A stretch of 12,959 nucleotides of DNA from positions 1 through 12,959 of the forward strand of contig SFMI01000059.1 of assembly GCA_004554425.1 (NCBI GenBank). The letters are read 5' to 3'. This document shows, piece by piece, positions 1 to 6,764 of the stretch. The notes beneath the pieces are model-generated. The model saw only the letters and a program-made list of their open reading frames with translations, had not been told where the DNA came from and did not search any database. How positions within the stretch are numbered: the stretch's first letter is position 1; the number at the start of each line of letters is the position of its first letter. The translations under genes were made by a program, and so were the position numbers. This stretch comes from Candidatus Saccharimonadota bacterium. GTDB taxonomy: Bacteria > Eremiobacterota > Xenobia > Xenobiales > Xenobiaceae.

Positions 1-1034
1 AGTGCAAAAGCTGGCATAATAAAAATTAAGTTTCTGGTAATAATCAGAGGTTGAACGATTAAAGAGATAATCCAATGTGTAATTAAGGGCACAATAAGCC
101 AAGCCGATATAGTCAGTATACGCAAATCATTTTGGATTCGATAATCTTGCCAAGCTTTTTTTAATCCTATAGCTAAAAAGGCGGCTATAGAGATGAGAGT
201 AATTAAAGAAGTGGGATGAAGTAAATATTCTTTTAGACCTACCAAACAACAATAAATATTTAGATAAAGGTTGAGGCTTAAAGGCGGGTAAGCACTCATG
301 CGCCCTAGGGCTTGGCTGTCCCAAAAGGGCATAGGCAAAAAGGCCAACAAAGAGAGTAAAGCGGAGGTGATTAAGCCTCGGCGCAACTTAATATATTGTT
401 GATTGTGCTCTGAATTTGAGCATGTATACAGATAAATAATTAACCAATGAGCTGGAAGCAAAGTTAAATTATTGAGGCTAGTGTAAATATTGATAACGGT
501 TAAACAGTGATAGATAAACCAGTTTTGCCAGTTTGGCTTAGATAAAATTTTGCCTAAAGCACAAGTGAGAAGTATGGCAGCCAAAATGCTAAAAATATGA
601 TAACGCAAATAATTAGAGTAAAATTGATGGCAGCCATTAACGGTAAGTAACGCAGTGGCTAGAAGGGCTGTATATTTGTCGGTATAATTTTTGCCTAATT
701 GGAAGAAAACAGCCAGGCCTATAAGAGCACCTAATAACGAGCTGAGGCGGCAAGTAAAAACTGTGTCGTCATGTAAAATGCGTCCAGTAAATTCTTGCCA
801 AGGATGTTGAATAAATTTGTAATAGAAAAGGCCGTTTATTTCTACGGGATCGGCGCCGTGCTCCGGCTGGAAATATTCATAAACGGAACGATAAGAGAGA
901 GTGTTGGTGCCTGGCTCATCGCGAAAAAAACCGCAGCCTTGGAATTGACGAAAGCGTATCAAGAAAGCTCCCAACAATAGGCTCAGCAGAAGTATGGCAA
1001 CTAATACTTTAGAATATAGAGTGGAGATATTCAT
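1..1034 (-). CDS. GT39/GT-C-like integral membrane glycosyltransferase (3' end missing)
   Basis: From the ATG at 1034-1032 the minus strand is open for 344 codons to the window edge, so the C-terminus is missing. The protein begins with a hydrophobic helix (residues about 8-26). A loop follows with an acidic pair in FFRDEPG (D39, E40), then further helices, including one after the motif FYSNYLRYHIF (138-148). An acidic DE pair in the first external loop and a Y-S-x-x-x-R-Y-type motif are typical of GT-C/ArnT-like GT39 enzymes, which move sugars from polyprenyl-phosphate donors on the outer membrane face. The acceptor cannot be read. It lies 27 bases downstream of the TatD-like gene and is probably co-transcribed with it. 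The ATG has no good ribosome binding site. AAGGA (about 1060-1055 on this strand) sits 6 bases before an in-frame CTG at 1049, so a CTG start adding five residues is possible. Family call is from visible motifs only. Confidence 0.75.
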   Translation of the reverse strand, partial: MNISTLYSKVLVAILLLSLLLGAFLIRFRQFQGCGFFRDEPGTNTLSYRSVYEYFQPEHGADPVEINGLFYYKFIQHPWQEFTGRILHDDTVFTCRLSSLLGALIGLAVFFQLGKNYTDKYTALLATALLTVNGCHQFYSNYLRYHIFSILAAILLTCALGKILSKPNWQNWFIYHCLTVINIYTSLNNLTLLPAHWLIIYLYTCSNSEHNQQYIKLRRGLITSALLSLLAFLPMPFWDSQALGRMSAYPPLSLNLYLNIYCCLVGLKEYLLHPTSLITLISIAAFLAIGLKKAWQDYRIQNDLRILTISAWLIVPLITHWIISLIVQPLIITRNLIFIMPAFA

Positions 1035-1061
1035 GACTAAAAGTGACAGTCGGTTTCCTTT

Positions 1062-1880
1062 TTAGGGAGCGTCTCTTTTTTTATCGGTGGACAAGTTATA
1101 AAATAAATGTAGGTTGCGACTGCATATTTCTTGTAACTGTGTAGGGCTAACTGACCAATAGGGAGCTAAAAAAATAGCTAATTCTCTTAGCAAGTCTGAT
1201 GAAGAAGCTCCCCAGGGAGCATCACTTTCCAGTAAAAGCTTTGAGAGCGGAATAACTTTAGCTAAGGATGCTAATTTTTGGCGCTCGGTATCTGCCGCTG
1301 TAGTGCTCGCTTTTATAAGTAATTTGCTATTTAAGGAAATATAAAAATTAAGTTTAATTAGACGCGAAGCTAATTCTGGCGCTCCCCAAAAAGCGTGAAT
1401 TAAGCTTTTTTGTAGCGGTTCTTTTAGCTCAGAAAAAGCATTGAATAAGTGTCCGTAGCTTTTTACACAATGAATAACCATAGGTAAAGCATATTTTCTA
1501 GCTAATTGGTATTGAAATGTAAAAAGTTTATGTTGCAAAGCAAAATTTGGCTGCTGACTATGTACTTTGTCAAAGCCTATTTCGCCTATGGCACAAGGAT
1601 AAGGAAAAGAATTTAACCAGTTTTCCAGGGAGTGCAAATAACTTTGCAATTTTGTCTCCCCCTGAGGATCTGTAGCTAGAGTTTCGGCTAGCCAAGGATG
1701 TAAACCTAAAACGAAAGGTTGCCTATATTGACAGCTCCACTGGCGCAATTTCCCCCACTCCTGTGGGCATGCTGAAGCTCCCACACCTTCTATAACAGTC
1801 TTTGAGTGTGTACAATTGTCAGTGGAAGTGGACGCAGAACTGGAAATGCTTAGAGGATGAAAATGCGCATCTAAAAGCAA
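1062..1880 (-). CDS. TatD-family metal-dependent hydrolase
   Basis: This 272-residue protein has the expected TatD TIM-barrel ligands in order: D4-x-H6-x-H8 in DAHFHP, E100 in AIGEIGFD, H137 in MVIHCV, H162 in LIHAFWG and D220 in LLESDAPW. TatD enzymes are cytosolic two-metal phosphodiesterases, mostly reported as DNA 3'-exonucleases or D-aminoacyl-tRNA deacylase-like proteins. The exact substrate cannot be read from the sequence. Length is normal for the family (about 250-270). The start is TTG, chosen because the catalytic DAHFHP begins at residue 4 and an AGGAG lies 10 bases upstream. A nearby ATG (1890-1888) directly abuts that AGGAG and is out of frame. The region between residues 11 and 30 is unusually rich in Ser and Thr. 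The glycosyltransferase gene follows at once downstream. Family confidence is high; the paralogue type is unknown. Confidence 0.9.
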   Translation of the reverse strand: MLLDAHFHPLSISSSASTSTDNCTHSKTVIEGVGASACPQEWGKLRQWSCQYRQPFVLGLHPWLAETLATDPQGETKLQSYLHSLENWLNSFPYPCAIGEIGFDKVHSQQPNFALQHKLFTFQYQLARKYALPMVIHCVKSYGHLFNAFSELKEPLQKSLIHAFWGAPELASRLIKLNFYISLNSKLLIKASTTAADTERQKLASLAKVIPLSKLLLESDAPWGASSSDLLRELAIFLAPYWSVSPTQLQEICSRNLHLFYNLSTDKKRDAP

Positions 1881-1890
1881 AAGTATTCAT

Positions 1891-1895
1891 CTCCT
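1891..1895 (-). promoter_or_regulatory. Shine-Dalgarno site that fixes the TTG start of the TatD-like gene
   Basis: AGGAG on the minus strand lies 10 bases before the TTG at 1880. The ATG that touches it is too close and leads out of frame. The site directly follows the outer arm of the inverted repeat at 1897-1976, so folding of that repeat could affect ribosome access. Confidence 0.6.
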
Positions 1896-1896
1896 A

Positions 1897-1976
1897 AATC
1901 GTCAAATTTAGGCGTTTCTATTCGCTGTCAGCAAGGGAAATTGCCTGCGCCTGAGAGCTAAAGGAAGTTGACGATT
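1897..1976. promoter_or_regulatory. Nested inverted-repeat element, possible structured leader RNA
   Basis: A perfect 9-base inverted repeat (AATCGTCAA at 1897-1905, TTGACGATT at 1968-1976) encloses a second stem (TTAGGCGT at 1908-1915 with GCGCCTGA at 1947-1954, allowing two G-U pairs). Inside that is a small hairpin (GCAA at 1931-1934 with TTGC at 1941-1944). The whole forms a closed three-level fold on either strand. On the minus strand its 3' arm ends one base before the AGGAG of the TatD-like gene. On the plus strand it sits about 65 bases ahead of the nitroreductase ribosome site. I do not recognise it as a known riboswitch. There is no T-tract, so it is not a simple terminator. Confidence 0.45.
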
Positions 1977-2001
1977 ATTCAGCTAAATGCTCAACATATA
2001 G

Positions 2002-2022
2002 GGCTCGGCCGAAACCAGAGCC
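2002..2022 (+). promoter_or_regulatory. Small hairpin in the nitroreductase leader
   Basis: GGCTC (2002-2006) can pair with GAGCC (2018-2022). Two further G-C pairs form across a bulged A, leaving a short loop. It ends 17 bases before the GGAGG of the nitroreductase gene. It may be a 5' untranslated stem, but nothing shows a regulatory role. Confidence 0.25.
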
Positions 2023-2049
2023 AAAGTCATTTTTGAATCGGAGGACAAT

Positions 2050-2559
2050 ATGGAAGTTTCTGAAGCTATTAGAAAACGTCGCAGTATCCGTCGCTATAAA
2101 GCTGGTGCGGTAATTCCGCGTGAACATTTTGAGAAAATTTTGGAAGCGGCTATGATGGCTCCCAGCGCTTGTAATACTCGCCCTTGGGAGTTTTATGTTG
2201 TGACTAATCGCGAGACTCTCGCTCGTTTACAGCAAGTGATGCCTTATGCTTCCATGTTGAGTACTGCTTCAGCTGCTATTGTAGTTTATGGTTTGCCTCA
2301 AGTACAAAGTGGCATTTCTGACGGTTTTTGGGTTGTAGACTGTGGCGCTTGCACGGAAAACATCTTACTTGAAGCTGCTGGTTTGGGCTATGGTACTTGC
2401 TGGTGTGGAGTTTATCCTAAAGAGAAAAATATTGAAGGAATATGCTCTGTTTTGGGCACTAAAGGAGTACCTTACAGTTTAATAGCTATTGGTGCACCTG
2501 ATGAAGAACCCGTGGCTCGCGGTAAATACGAAGAGGCTAAGGCTCATTTTATAGAGTAA
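2050..2559 (+). CDS. Nitroreductase-family FMN flavoprotein
   Basis: This 169-residue protein belongs to the short nitroreductase class. FMN-contact motifs are visible: RRSIRRY (10-16), APSACNTRPWEF (37-48), the glycine-rich GLGYGTCW (111-118) and IGAPDE (147-152). These enzymes are normally cytosolic dimers that bind FMN and use NAD(P)H to reduce nitroaromatics, quinones or flavins. The physiological substrate cannot be told from sequence. Length matches the roughly 165-175 residues usual for this subgroup. The ATG has a strong GGAGG at 2040-2044 with a 5-base spacer. The protein is cysteine-rich (C41, C98, C101, C117, C119, C132). Whether any of these bind a cofactor is unknown. The gene stands alone, divergent from the TatD-like gene and convergent with the HD-GYP gene. 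Confidence 0.9.
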   Translation: MEVSEAIRKRRSIRRYKAGAVIPREHFEKILEAAMMAPSACNTRPWEFYVVTNRETLARLQQVMPYASMLSTASAAIVVYGLPQVQSGISDGFWVVDCGACTENILLEAAGLGYGTCWCGVYPKEKNIEGICSVLGTKGVPYSLIAIGAPDEEPVARGKYEEAKAHFIE

Positions 2560-2605
2560 AGTCGCTATTTTTTCTGCTTTTCATAAAATTCGAACGAATG
2601 TTTAA

Positions 2606-2657
2606 ATAAAAAAAAGCCCCGTTGCTTTAGGTTCAATTTGGAGCAGCGATGGCTTTA
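2606..2657 (-). terminator. Rho-independent terminator of the HD-GYP gene
   Basis: On the minus strand, AAAGCC (2656-2651) overlaps the TAA stop and pairs with GGCTTT (2618-2613). Additional CG and GC pairs form inside the stem, and a run of T residues follows (about 2615-2607). This fits an intrinsic terminator for the minus-strand unit. On the plus strand the T-rich side is weak, so good bidirectional function for the nitroreductase gene is not supported. Confidence 0.65.
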
Positions 2658-5246
2658 AGGAGCTATAACGCGTAAAAATGCTTCAACCACTTGTGGATCA
2701 AAAGCCGATCCTGAACCACCTTTTATAATCTCGCACGCATCGTAAACAGAATACGTTTTGCTACCTGGTCTCCTTTGAGTTAAAGCGTCAAAAGCGTCAC
2801 AAACGGCAATTATACGTGCTGCTAAAGGAATACGATCTCCTGTCAAACTGTCTGGAATGCCGCGTCCATCCCAGCGTTCGTGGTGAGCACGAATAACTGG
2901 ACAAAGTGCTCGTAAGCTTGGTACCGAATTTATAATTTCTTCGCTATAGCGAGGGTGGTCCTTAAGAAAATTGTATTCTTCAGGCTCTAAGTGTCTAATA
3001 GTTTGTAATAACCACTCCGGCCATCTGAGGCGACGGGCTCCTTTAGTTTGCAATGCCTCTTGATACTCATCTGAAGTGATATAGTTAAATAAATCGTCTT
3101 GCTTATTGGCGTCTTCTTGCTGGAAAAATATATCTATTTCTCCGATGTCTTTAAACATGGAACCGTATTCTATTTGACGGCGCGTTCTAACATCGTCAAT
3201 TTTTAGTTCGGCGGCAATTTTTTCTCCCCACTCGGCTATACGTACCAAATGATCGTAAGCGGCTTTTCCACCTAGGCGAACCATAAGAATTGCACCGTTA
3301 ATGCCATTTTCTTCTGCGTTATGTGAAGATGTCTGAGAAGCGCACAACTGTTGGAACAAGTCGGAAACAGACGGCCGTTCAGCGGCGTTGCTAGCTCCGT
3401 AGCGTCGGCTGCTGGCAGGAATATACTTAGTGCGCATACCTTCCATGCGTATAGGAGCTTTGGTACTCAGAATAAGCTTACCTACCCATCCCGTTTCTAT
3501 ATTCTCCAAATTTTCGTTGTAAGGCTCGTGTGCTGAAGGAGAAAGGTGCAAAGGATATTTTTTGTCCAGTCCTTCTAAGCGCTTGGCAAAGGCTTCATTA
3601 AAGGAGACTTCTTCTTCCTCGTTTGTGCCATAGTAATCACAAGCTTGGCTGAGTTTGAGCATACTGCTTCTCATGGTCTTGCTTGTTGAAGAACCAAAAG
3701 GCATAGAAGGTAACTTGCTGCCGATTGTCGCTCCTGGAACTGGTGCAAGAGAGTCTGCAGGAGCCATTTTTATAGGCGTGCTGCTGCGGCCAATTTGTCT
3801 TTTTACTCTGGGCTGATAGAGAGAGTCTAATACTGGTGAGTAAACTGGAATACGTGAATTGGCTGGGCGCCCACCAAAATTGAGAGCTAACTCTAGGCGA
3901 ATTTTAGCCATAGGCACGCTTGAATCGACAGGTCGACTCTCTGTCGCTACAGCGGATCTGTTTTGAGATGCTGAAGTGTGTTTCGGCGCTGTGGCCAGAG
4001 CAAAAGTAGAGTCTGGCTTACGGAAAGCTTGAGGTGCCGCTAAAGCGTTTGGCATATTCATTAAAGGAGTACTGCCGGGAGGGAGTATGGGCTTGCCCAC
4101 AAGAGGAGGCAAAGGAGTAGGTTTGGGAATAGATACAGCAGTGCCCAATGGGGACGAAGGCTGCTGTGGTAAAGATAGTTGCGCAGAAGTGGCATTTGCA
4201 GCGTTCGTTGGAACGGCAGTGGAAGAGGAAATGGAACCGCTGTCAGTGGCTCCGTCGGTTGGTTCGGCCTGAGCGTTGGGTTCGTTGTCGGTGCTATTGT
4301 TGATAGACGGAATTAAGGGCATTTGTCCAGCTTTGGGAGTAAAAGTTGAGGCAAATACTGATTTACGCTCTTCTTGGGCCTGGGCTCTGGCTTCTTTGCG
4401 GCTCACTTCGCGGAAAGGCGACTTATTCAACTGATTCATAATCAGTTTACTGGAAGTGGTTTGCAACTGAGGAGCAGCGTTAGGATTTTGCAAGGGGGTA
4501 GAAGCCAGAGGCGTAAAGGTGCCTGGCTTAGAAAAAGCTTTACGCGGGGCAACCTTAGGAATGTAAGTTCGGGCCTCAGCTTTTTCTTCTTCCTCTTTTT
4601 TCTTGGCGCTGCGAAGAGTATATGGCAAAGCTTCTTGCTTGAGGGTTTGTTTAGCCCAAGAAGCATTTCTATCGACACTGCCACTAAGATCGATGCGTTG
4701 TCTGGCTGCTGTTTCGTTTAAGATAACTTGAGTTTTGTCCAGTTGGCGTTCTGAACTAACTCCACGCAATATGTCCTCGATATTGACTTCTTTTTCCAGC
4801 AACTCGGCTCCGCTGGGCAATTCTGCTTCAGGATCTGGTTTGACATGCTGGGCAGAAATAAGAGCTGTTTTTAAACTGTTAGACTCTGAGGCTTGAGTAG
4901 AAGAAGGTACAACAGGAACAGCTGTTTTGGAGGCGCTAAGATCACGCAGTTTCTTCAAATTCTCAGAGTTGAAGGAATCATCCGGAACTTTAGCTGTCTC
5001 TTCATCGCCATCAGAGCCGATAGGAGTATTTTTTGCATAAGCTCTGAGCTTTTTGTACAGTTCATCGTAAAGTGCTAAAAGCTCTTTTGGAGTAGGCGGA
5101 GCCGATTTCTTTTTGGGCGGTTTTCTGCCGGGTGCACTGTTTATAGCCAGTCCGCTGTTCATAATAGGCGTAGTAGACTGGCTGGAAGAACGCATAGTAT
5201 CGTCATTCCCAGAAGATGATGAATTGCTCCGGTTGCTTAAGGTCAT
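2655..5246 (-). CDS. HD-GYP-like protein with long disordered linker and altered HD motif
   Basis: An 863-residue protein with no transmembrane helix, so presumably cytosolic. Residues 1-50 are Ser/Thr-rich and basic. Residues 52-70 look helical (KELLALYDELYKKLRAY). Residues about 205-440 are Pro/Ser/Ala/Thr-rich and probably disordered. About 640-863 form an HD-GYP domain: H666, K699-D700 in KDIGE, H764 in DHPRYS, H788-H789 in HHERWDGRGIP, and D817 in VCDAFDAL. HD-GYP proteins are usually c-di-GMP phosphodiesterases with a di- or tri-metal centre. Here the signature HDIGK reads KDIGE, replacing a metal-binding His and the conserved Lys, and the loop reads GIP rather than GYP. The gap between the HD and HP motifs is also long, about 64 residues. 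Activity is therefore uncertain, and a binding or scaffold role is possible. The ATG at 5246 has an AGGTGAG about 7 bases upstream. The nuclease gene lies 84 bases upstream on the same strand. Confidence 0.85.
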   Translation of the reverse strand: MTLSNRSNSSSSGNDDTMRSSSQSTTPIMNSGLAINSAPGRKPPKKKSAPPTPKELLALYDELYKKLRAYAKNTPIGSDGDEETAKVPDDSFNSENLKKLRDLSASKTAVPVVPSSTQASESNSLKTALISAQHVKPDPEAELPSGAELLEKEVNIEDILRGVSSERQLDKTQVILNETAARQRIDLSGSVDRNASWAKQTLKQEALPYTLRSAKKKEEEEKAEARTYIPKVAPRKAFSKPGTFTPLASTPLQNPNAAPQLQTTSSKLIMNQLNKSPFREVSRKEARAQAQEERKSVFASTFTPKAGQMPLIPSINNSTDNEPNAQAEPTDGATDSGSISSSTAVPTNAANATSAQLSLPQQPSSPLGTAVSIPKPTPLPPLVGKPILPPGSTPLMNMPNALAAPQAFRKPDSTFALATAPKHTSASQNRSAVATESRPVDSSVPMAKIRLELALNFGGRPANSRIPVYSPVLDSLYQPRVKRQIGRSSTPIKMAPADSLAPVPGATIGSKLPSMPFGSSTSKTMRSSMLKLSQACDYYGTNEEEEVSFNEAFAKRLEGLDKKYPLHLSPSAHEPYNENLENIETGWVGKLILSTKAPIRMEGMRTKYIPASSRRYGASNAAERPSVSDLFQQLCASQTSSHNAEENGINGAILMVRLGGKAAYDHLVRIAEWGEKIAAELKIDDVRTRRQIEYGSMFKDIGEIDIFFQQEDANKQDDLFNYITSDEYQEALQTKGARRLRWPEWLLQTIRHLEPEEYNFLKDHPRYSEEIINSVPSLRALCPVIRAHHERWDGRGIPDSLTGDRIPLAARIIAVCDAFDALTQRRPGSKTYSVYDACEIIKGGSGSAFDPQVVEAFLRVIAP

Positions 5247-5330
5247 GGCTGGCTCACCTAATTAAAAAATGAATGGACAAGAATTTTTATGGTTGATCTC
5301 GAGCCGCTCCGGCAAAAAAAATATTTTTAG

Positions 5331-5933
5331 CTAAGGTTTGTCGTCGCCGTCGAAGTCGTCGGGATCTAAATTGTCAATAAATTGGGACAAAGTGTCATCT
5401 TCAGCTGTTAAATTTTGTACAGCGTTGGAACCTGAACTCTCTTGGTCTTCATTGGCCTCGTCATCACGATCTGATTCTTCTTCACCTACATAAAAGACGT
5501 CTTCTTCAGCTTTTGGAGTGTCAAAACTTATGCTTTTAACTCCTTCAGAGCGCAACACTTCTTCTTCGGCATAAATAGGAGCGTCGGCTCGAAGAGCTAT
5601 GGCTATACTATCTGAAGGACGTGCGTCTATAGTAATTTCTTCACCATTTTTTAATAGCACTAACTTGGCATAAAAAGTGCTGCGCACAACTTTAGTAATG
5701 ATAACTTCTTTGATAGAAGCGCCAAGACTGTTAATGATTGTTTTTATAAGATCGTGAGAAGTAGGGCGAGGAACTTCCGTACCTTCCATGGCTAAAGCAA
5801 TGGCTGTCGCTTCAAACACGCCTATGGTAATGGGGAGACTATGATTTTGATTCTCATCAGTCAGAATTACGACTGGGTCGTGGGCAATAATGTCGATACC
5901 TAACTTGTAGACTTGCATTTTGCAAAGAGCCAT
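5331..5933 (-). CDS. DUF151 bifunctional nuclease-family protein with acidic tail
   Basis: Residues about 6-128 match the DUF151/bifunctional nuclease fold. Visible blocks are LPITIGVFEATAIALAMEG (33-51), RPTSHDLI (56-63), FYAKLVL (87-93) and DARPSDSIAIALRADAPIY (103-121). Family members have been reported as small soluble nucleases with DNase and RNase activity. The role in this organism cannot be read. Residues about 142-200 form a strongly acidic, probably disordered tail (many D and E). Many homologues instead carry a UvrB/UvrC-type UVR motif after the core, and none is seen here. Two starts are possible: ATG at 5933, preceded by AAAGG 11 bases upstream, or M6 (MQVYKLGID), which fits the usual family N-terminus but lacks a clear ribosome site. 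The HD-GYP gene follows 84 bases downstream and may share a transcript. Confidence 0.88.
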   Translation of the reverse strand: MALCKMQVYKLGIDIIAHDPVVILTDENQNHSLPITIGVFEATAIALAMEGTEVPRPTSHDLIKTIINSLGASIKEVIITKVVRSTFYAKLVLLKNGEEITIDARPSDSIAIALRADAPIYAEEEVLRSEGVKSISFDTPKAEEDVFYVGEEESDRDDEANEDQESSGSNAVQNLTAEDDTLSQFIDNLDPDDFDGDDKP

Positions 5934-6127
5934 AGATGAAAGAACCTTTCACTGCGGGAATATTACGCCTGTATCCCGTCTCTCTGATATTGGCTAACCA
6001 ATTTCGACTATAACTCTCCAGATCCTAGTTTACCTTGTGGTGATAATCTAAAATAACGGTCTAGGCAGGCGGAGATCTTCTTTTGCAGTAGAAAAGCTGA
6101 AGCTTGATTAGGAGCTTGGGGACAAGT
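5934..6127. promoter_or_regulatory. Divergent intergenic region with near-palindrome
   Basis: This 194-base stretch separates the minus-strand nuclease unit from the plus-strand Rossmann/SDR unit and must hold both promoters. No convincing -35/-10 pair was found by eye. A 12-base near-palindrome, TTGGCTAACCAA (5990-6001), has one mismatched pair and could be an operator. A weak hairpin (GGGA at 5956-5959 with TCCC at 5973-5976) lies in the nuclease leader. No small gene is supported here. Confidence 0.3.
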
Positions 6128-6748
6128 ATGAGTAGTGATTGTAAGTTAAATATTGCTCTTATAGGCAATAGCGAAAATTTAATTACCTGGGGAACTATTT
6201 TATCCAGAAAAGGACTGACTTTAAGTGGCATTTATATGCCTGCTCATTGGGCTGCTTTGGCTAGCGTTTTGCTCTTGGGATGCCCTGCCTATAGTACTGG
6301 CTTGGAAACTGCCGAATCTGGGGAACTTCTGTTTATCGAAGCCGATTTCTTCGCAACTTGGGAAGAAACTGAAAAGCAGCAGATCCTTCAAGTTAAGGGG
6401 CCTCGGGCTATTGTTTTCGTGCATTTTAATGGAGCCGTTCAGGCTGAAAAGTCAGACGAAGAGAAGCTCGACAAAGTATCTCAACAATTAGTTAGTCGCG
6501 CCAATATCGCCAATAAATATCTGGACAATTGCGAATTTTATGATCTACAACTCTATGGCTCTTTGCCTCTTATTGGTAAAGATGTCCTTAGAGTAGACGA
6601 AGTTTGTGCTGGGCGTCCTCACGAGCCGAATCCAAGTGAAGATTATGTTTTGAGTTGTGCGGGTGTAACATTTGTGCTTAGGCCTTGGCAAGATGAACAT
6701 AGTCAGGAAGCCGGTATCGGTCGCATAATTGAAACCGTGCTCGGCTAA
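6128..6748 (+). CDS. Rossmann-like protein resembling the N-terminal domain of DUF2520 proteins
   Basis: A 206-residue soluble protein. Residues 7-35 have the strand-loop-helix-strand pattern of a Rossmann fold (KLNIALIGNSENL...GIY), but the glycine-rich loop reads GNSEN instead of GxGxxG. The following stretch, LLLGCPAYSTGLETAESGELLFIEAD (about 49-74), resembles the region after the nucleotide loop in Rossmann-like/DUF2520 proteins. PRAIVFVHFNGAV (about 88-100) resembles their HxSG block. The usual C-terminal helical dimer domain is not obvious. Assignment is by pattern only and could be wrong. The ATG at 6128 was chosen over an in-frame TTG at 6104: AGGAG at 6110-6114 and GGGGA at 6118-6122 both lie after the TTG and before the ATG. 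The SDR-like gene starts 16 bases after the stop, so the two are surely co-transcribed. Function is unknown; a loss of dinucleotide binding is plausible. Confidence 0.7.
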   Translation: MSSDCKLNIALIGNSENLITWGTILSRKGLTLSGIYMPAHWAALASVLLLGCPAYSTGLETAESGELLFIEADFFATWEETEKQQILQVKGPRAIVFVHFNGAVQAEKSDEEKLDKVSQQLVSRANIANKYLDNCEFYDLQLYGSLPLIGKDVLRVDEVCAGRPHEPNPSEDYVLSCAGVTFVLRPWQDEHSQEAGIGRIIETVLG

Positions 6749-6764
6749 GGGAGGTTATATTTAA

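Noticed and set aside
795..980. A short plus-strand reading frame
   Set aside because: It lies wholly opposite the glycosyltransferase gene, whose translation has family motifs.
1940..1960. A CTCTCAGGC string on the minus strand, as in the glycine riboswitch
   Set aside because: The GGAGAGA and other conserved glycine-riboswitch parts are missing, so a nine-base match is not enough.
4374..4721. Plus- and minus-strand frames of 80-115 codons within the HD-GYP gene
   Set aside because: Shadows of the low-complexity linker; no ribosome site or family resemblance.
5300..5330. A terminator between the nuclease and HD-GYP genes
   Set aside because: The GCCG/CGGC hairpin has a 3-base loop and no T-tract after it in the minus direction.
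6116..6124. TTGGGGACA before the Rossmann-like gene, and GGGGACA at 10335-10341, as further REP-like units
   Set aside because: Both are single copies without tandem or inverted partners; one is inside a coding region. Chance is sufficient.
6104..6127. TTG start 24 bases upstream for the Rossmann-like protein
   Set aside because: No ribosome site precedes it, while AGGAG and GGGGA precede the ATG at 6128.
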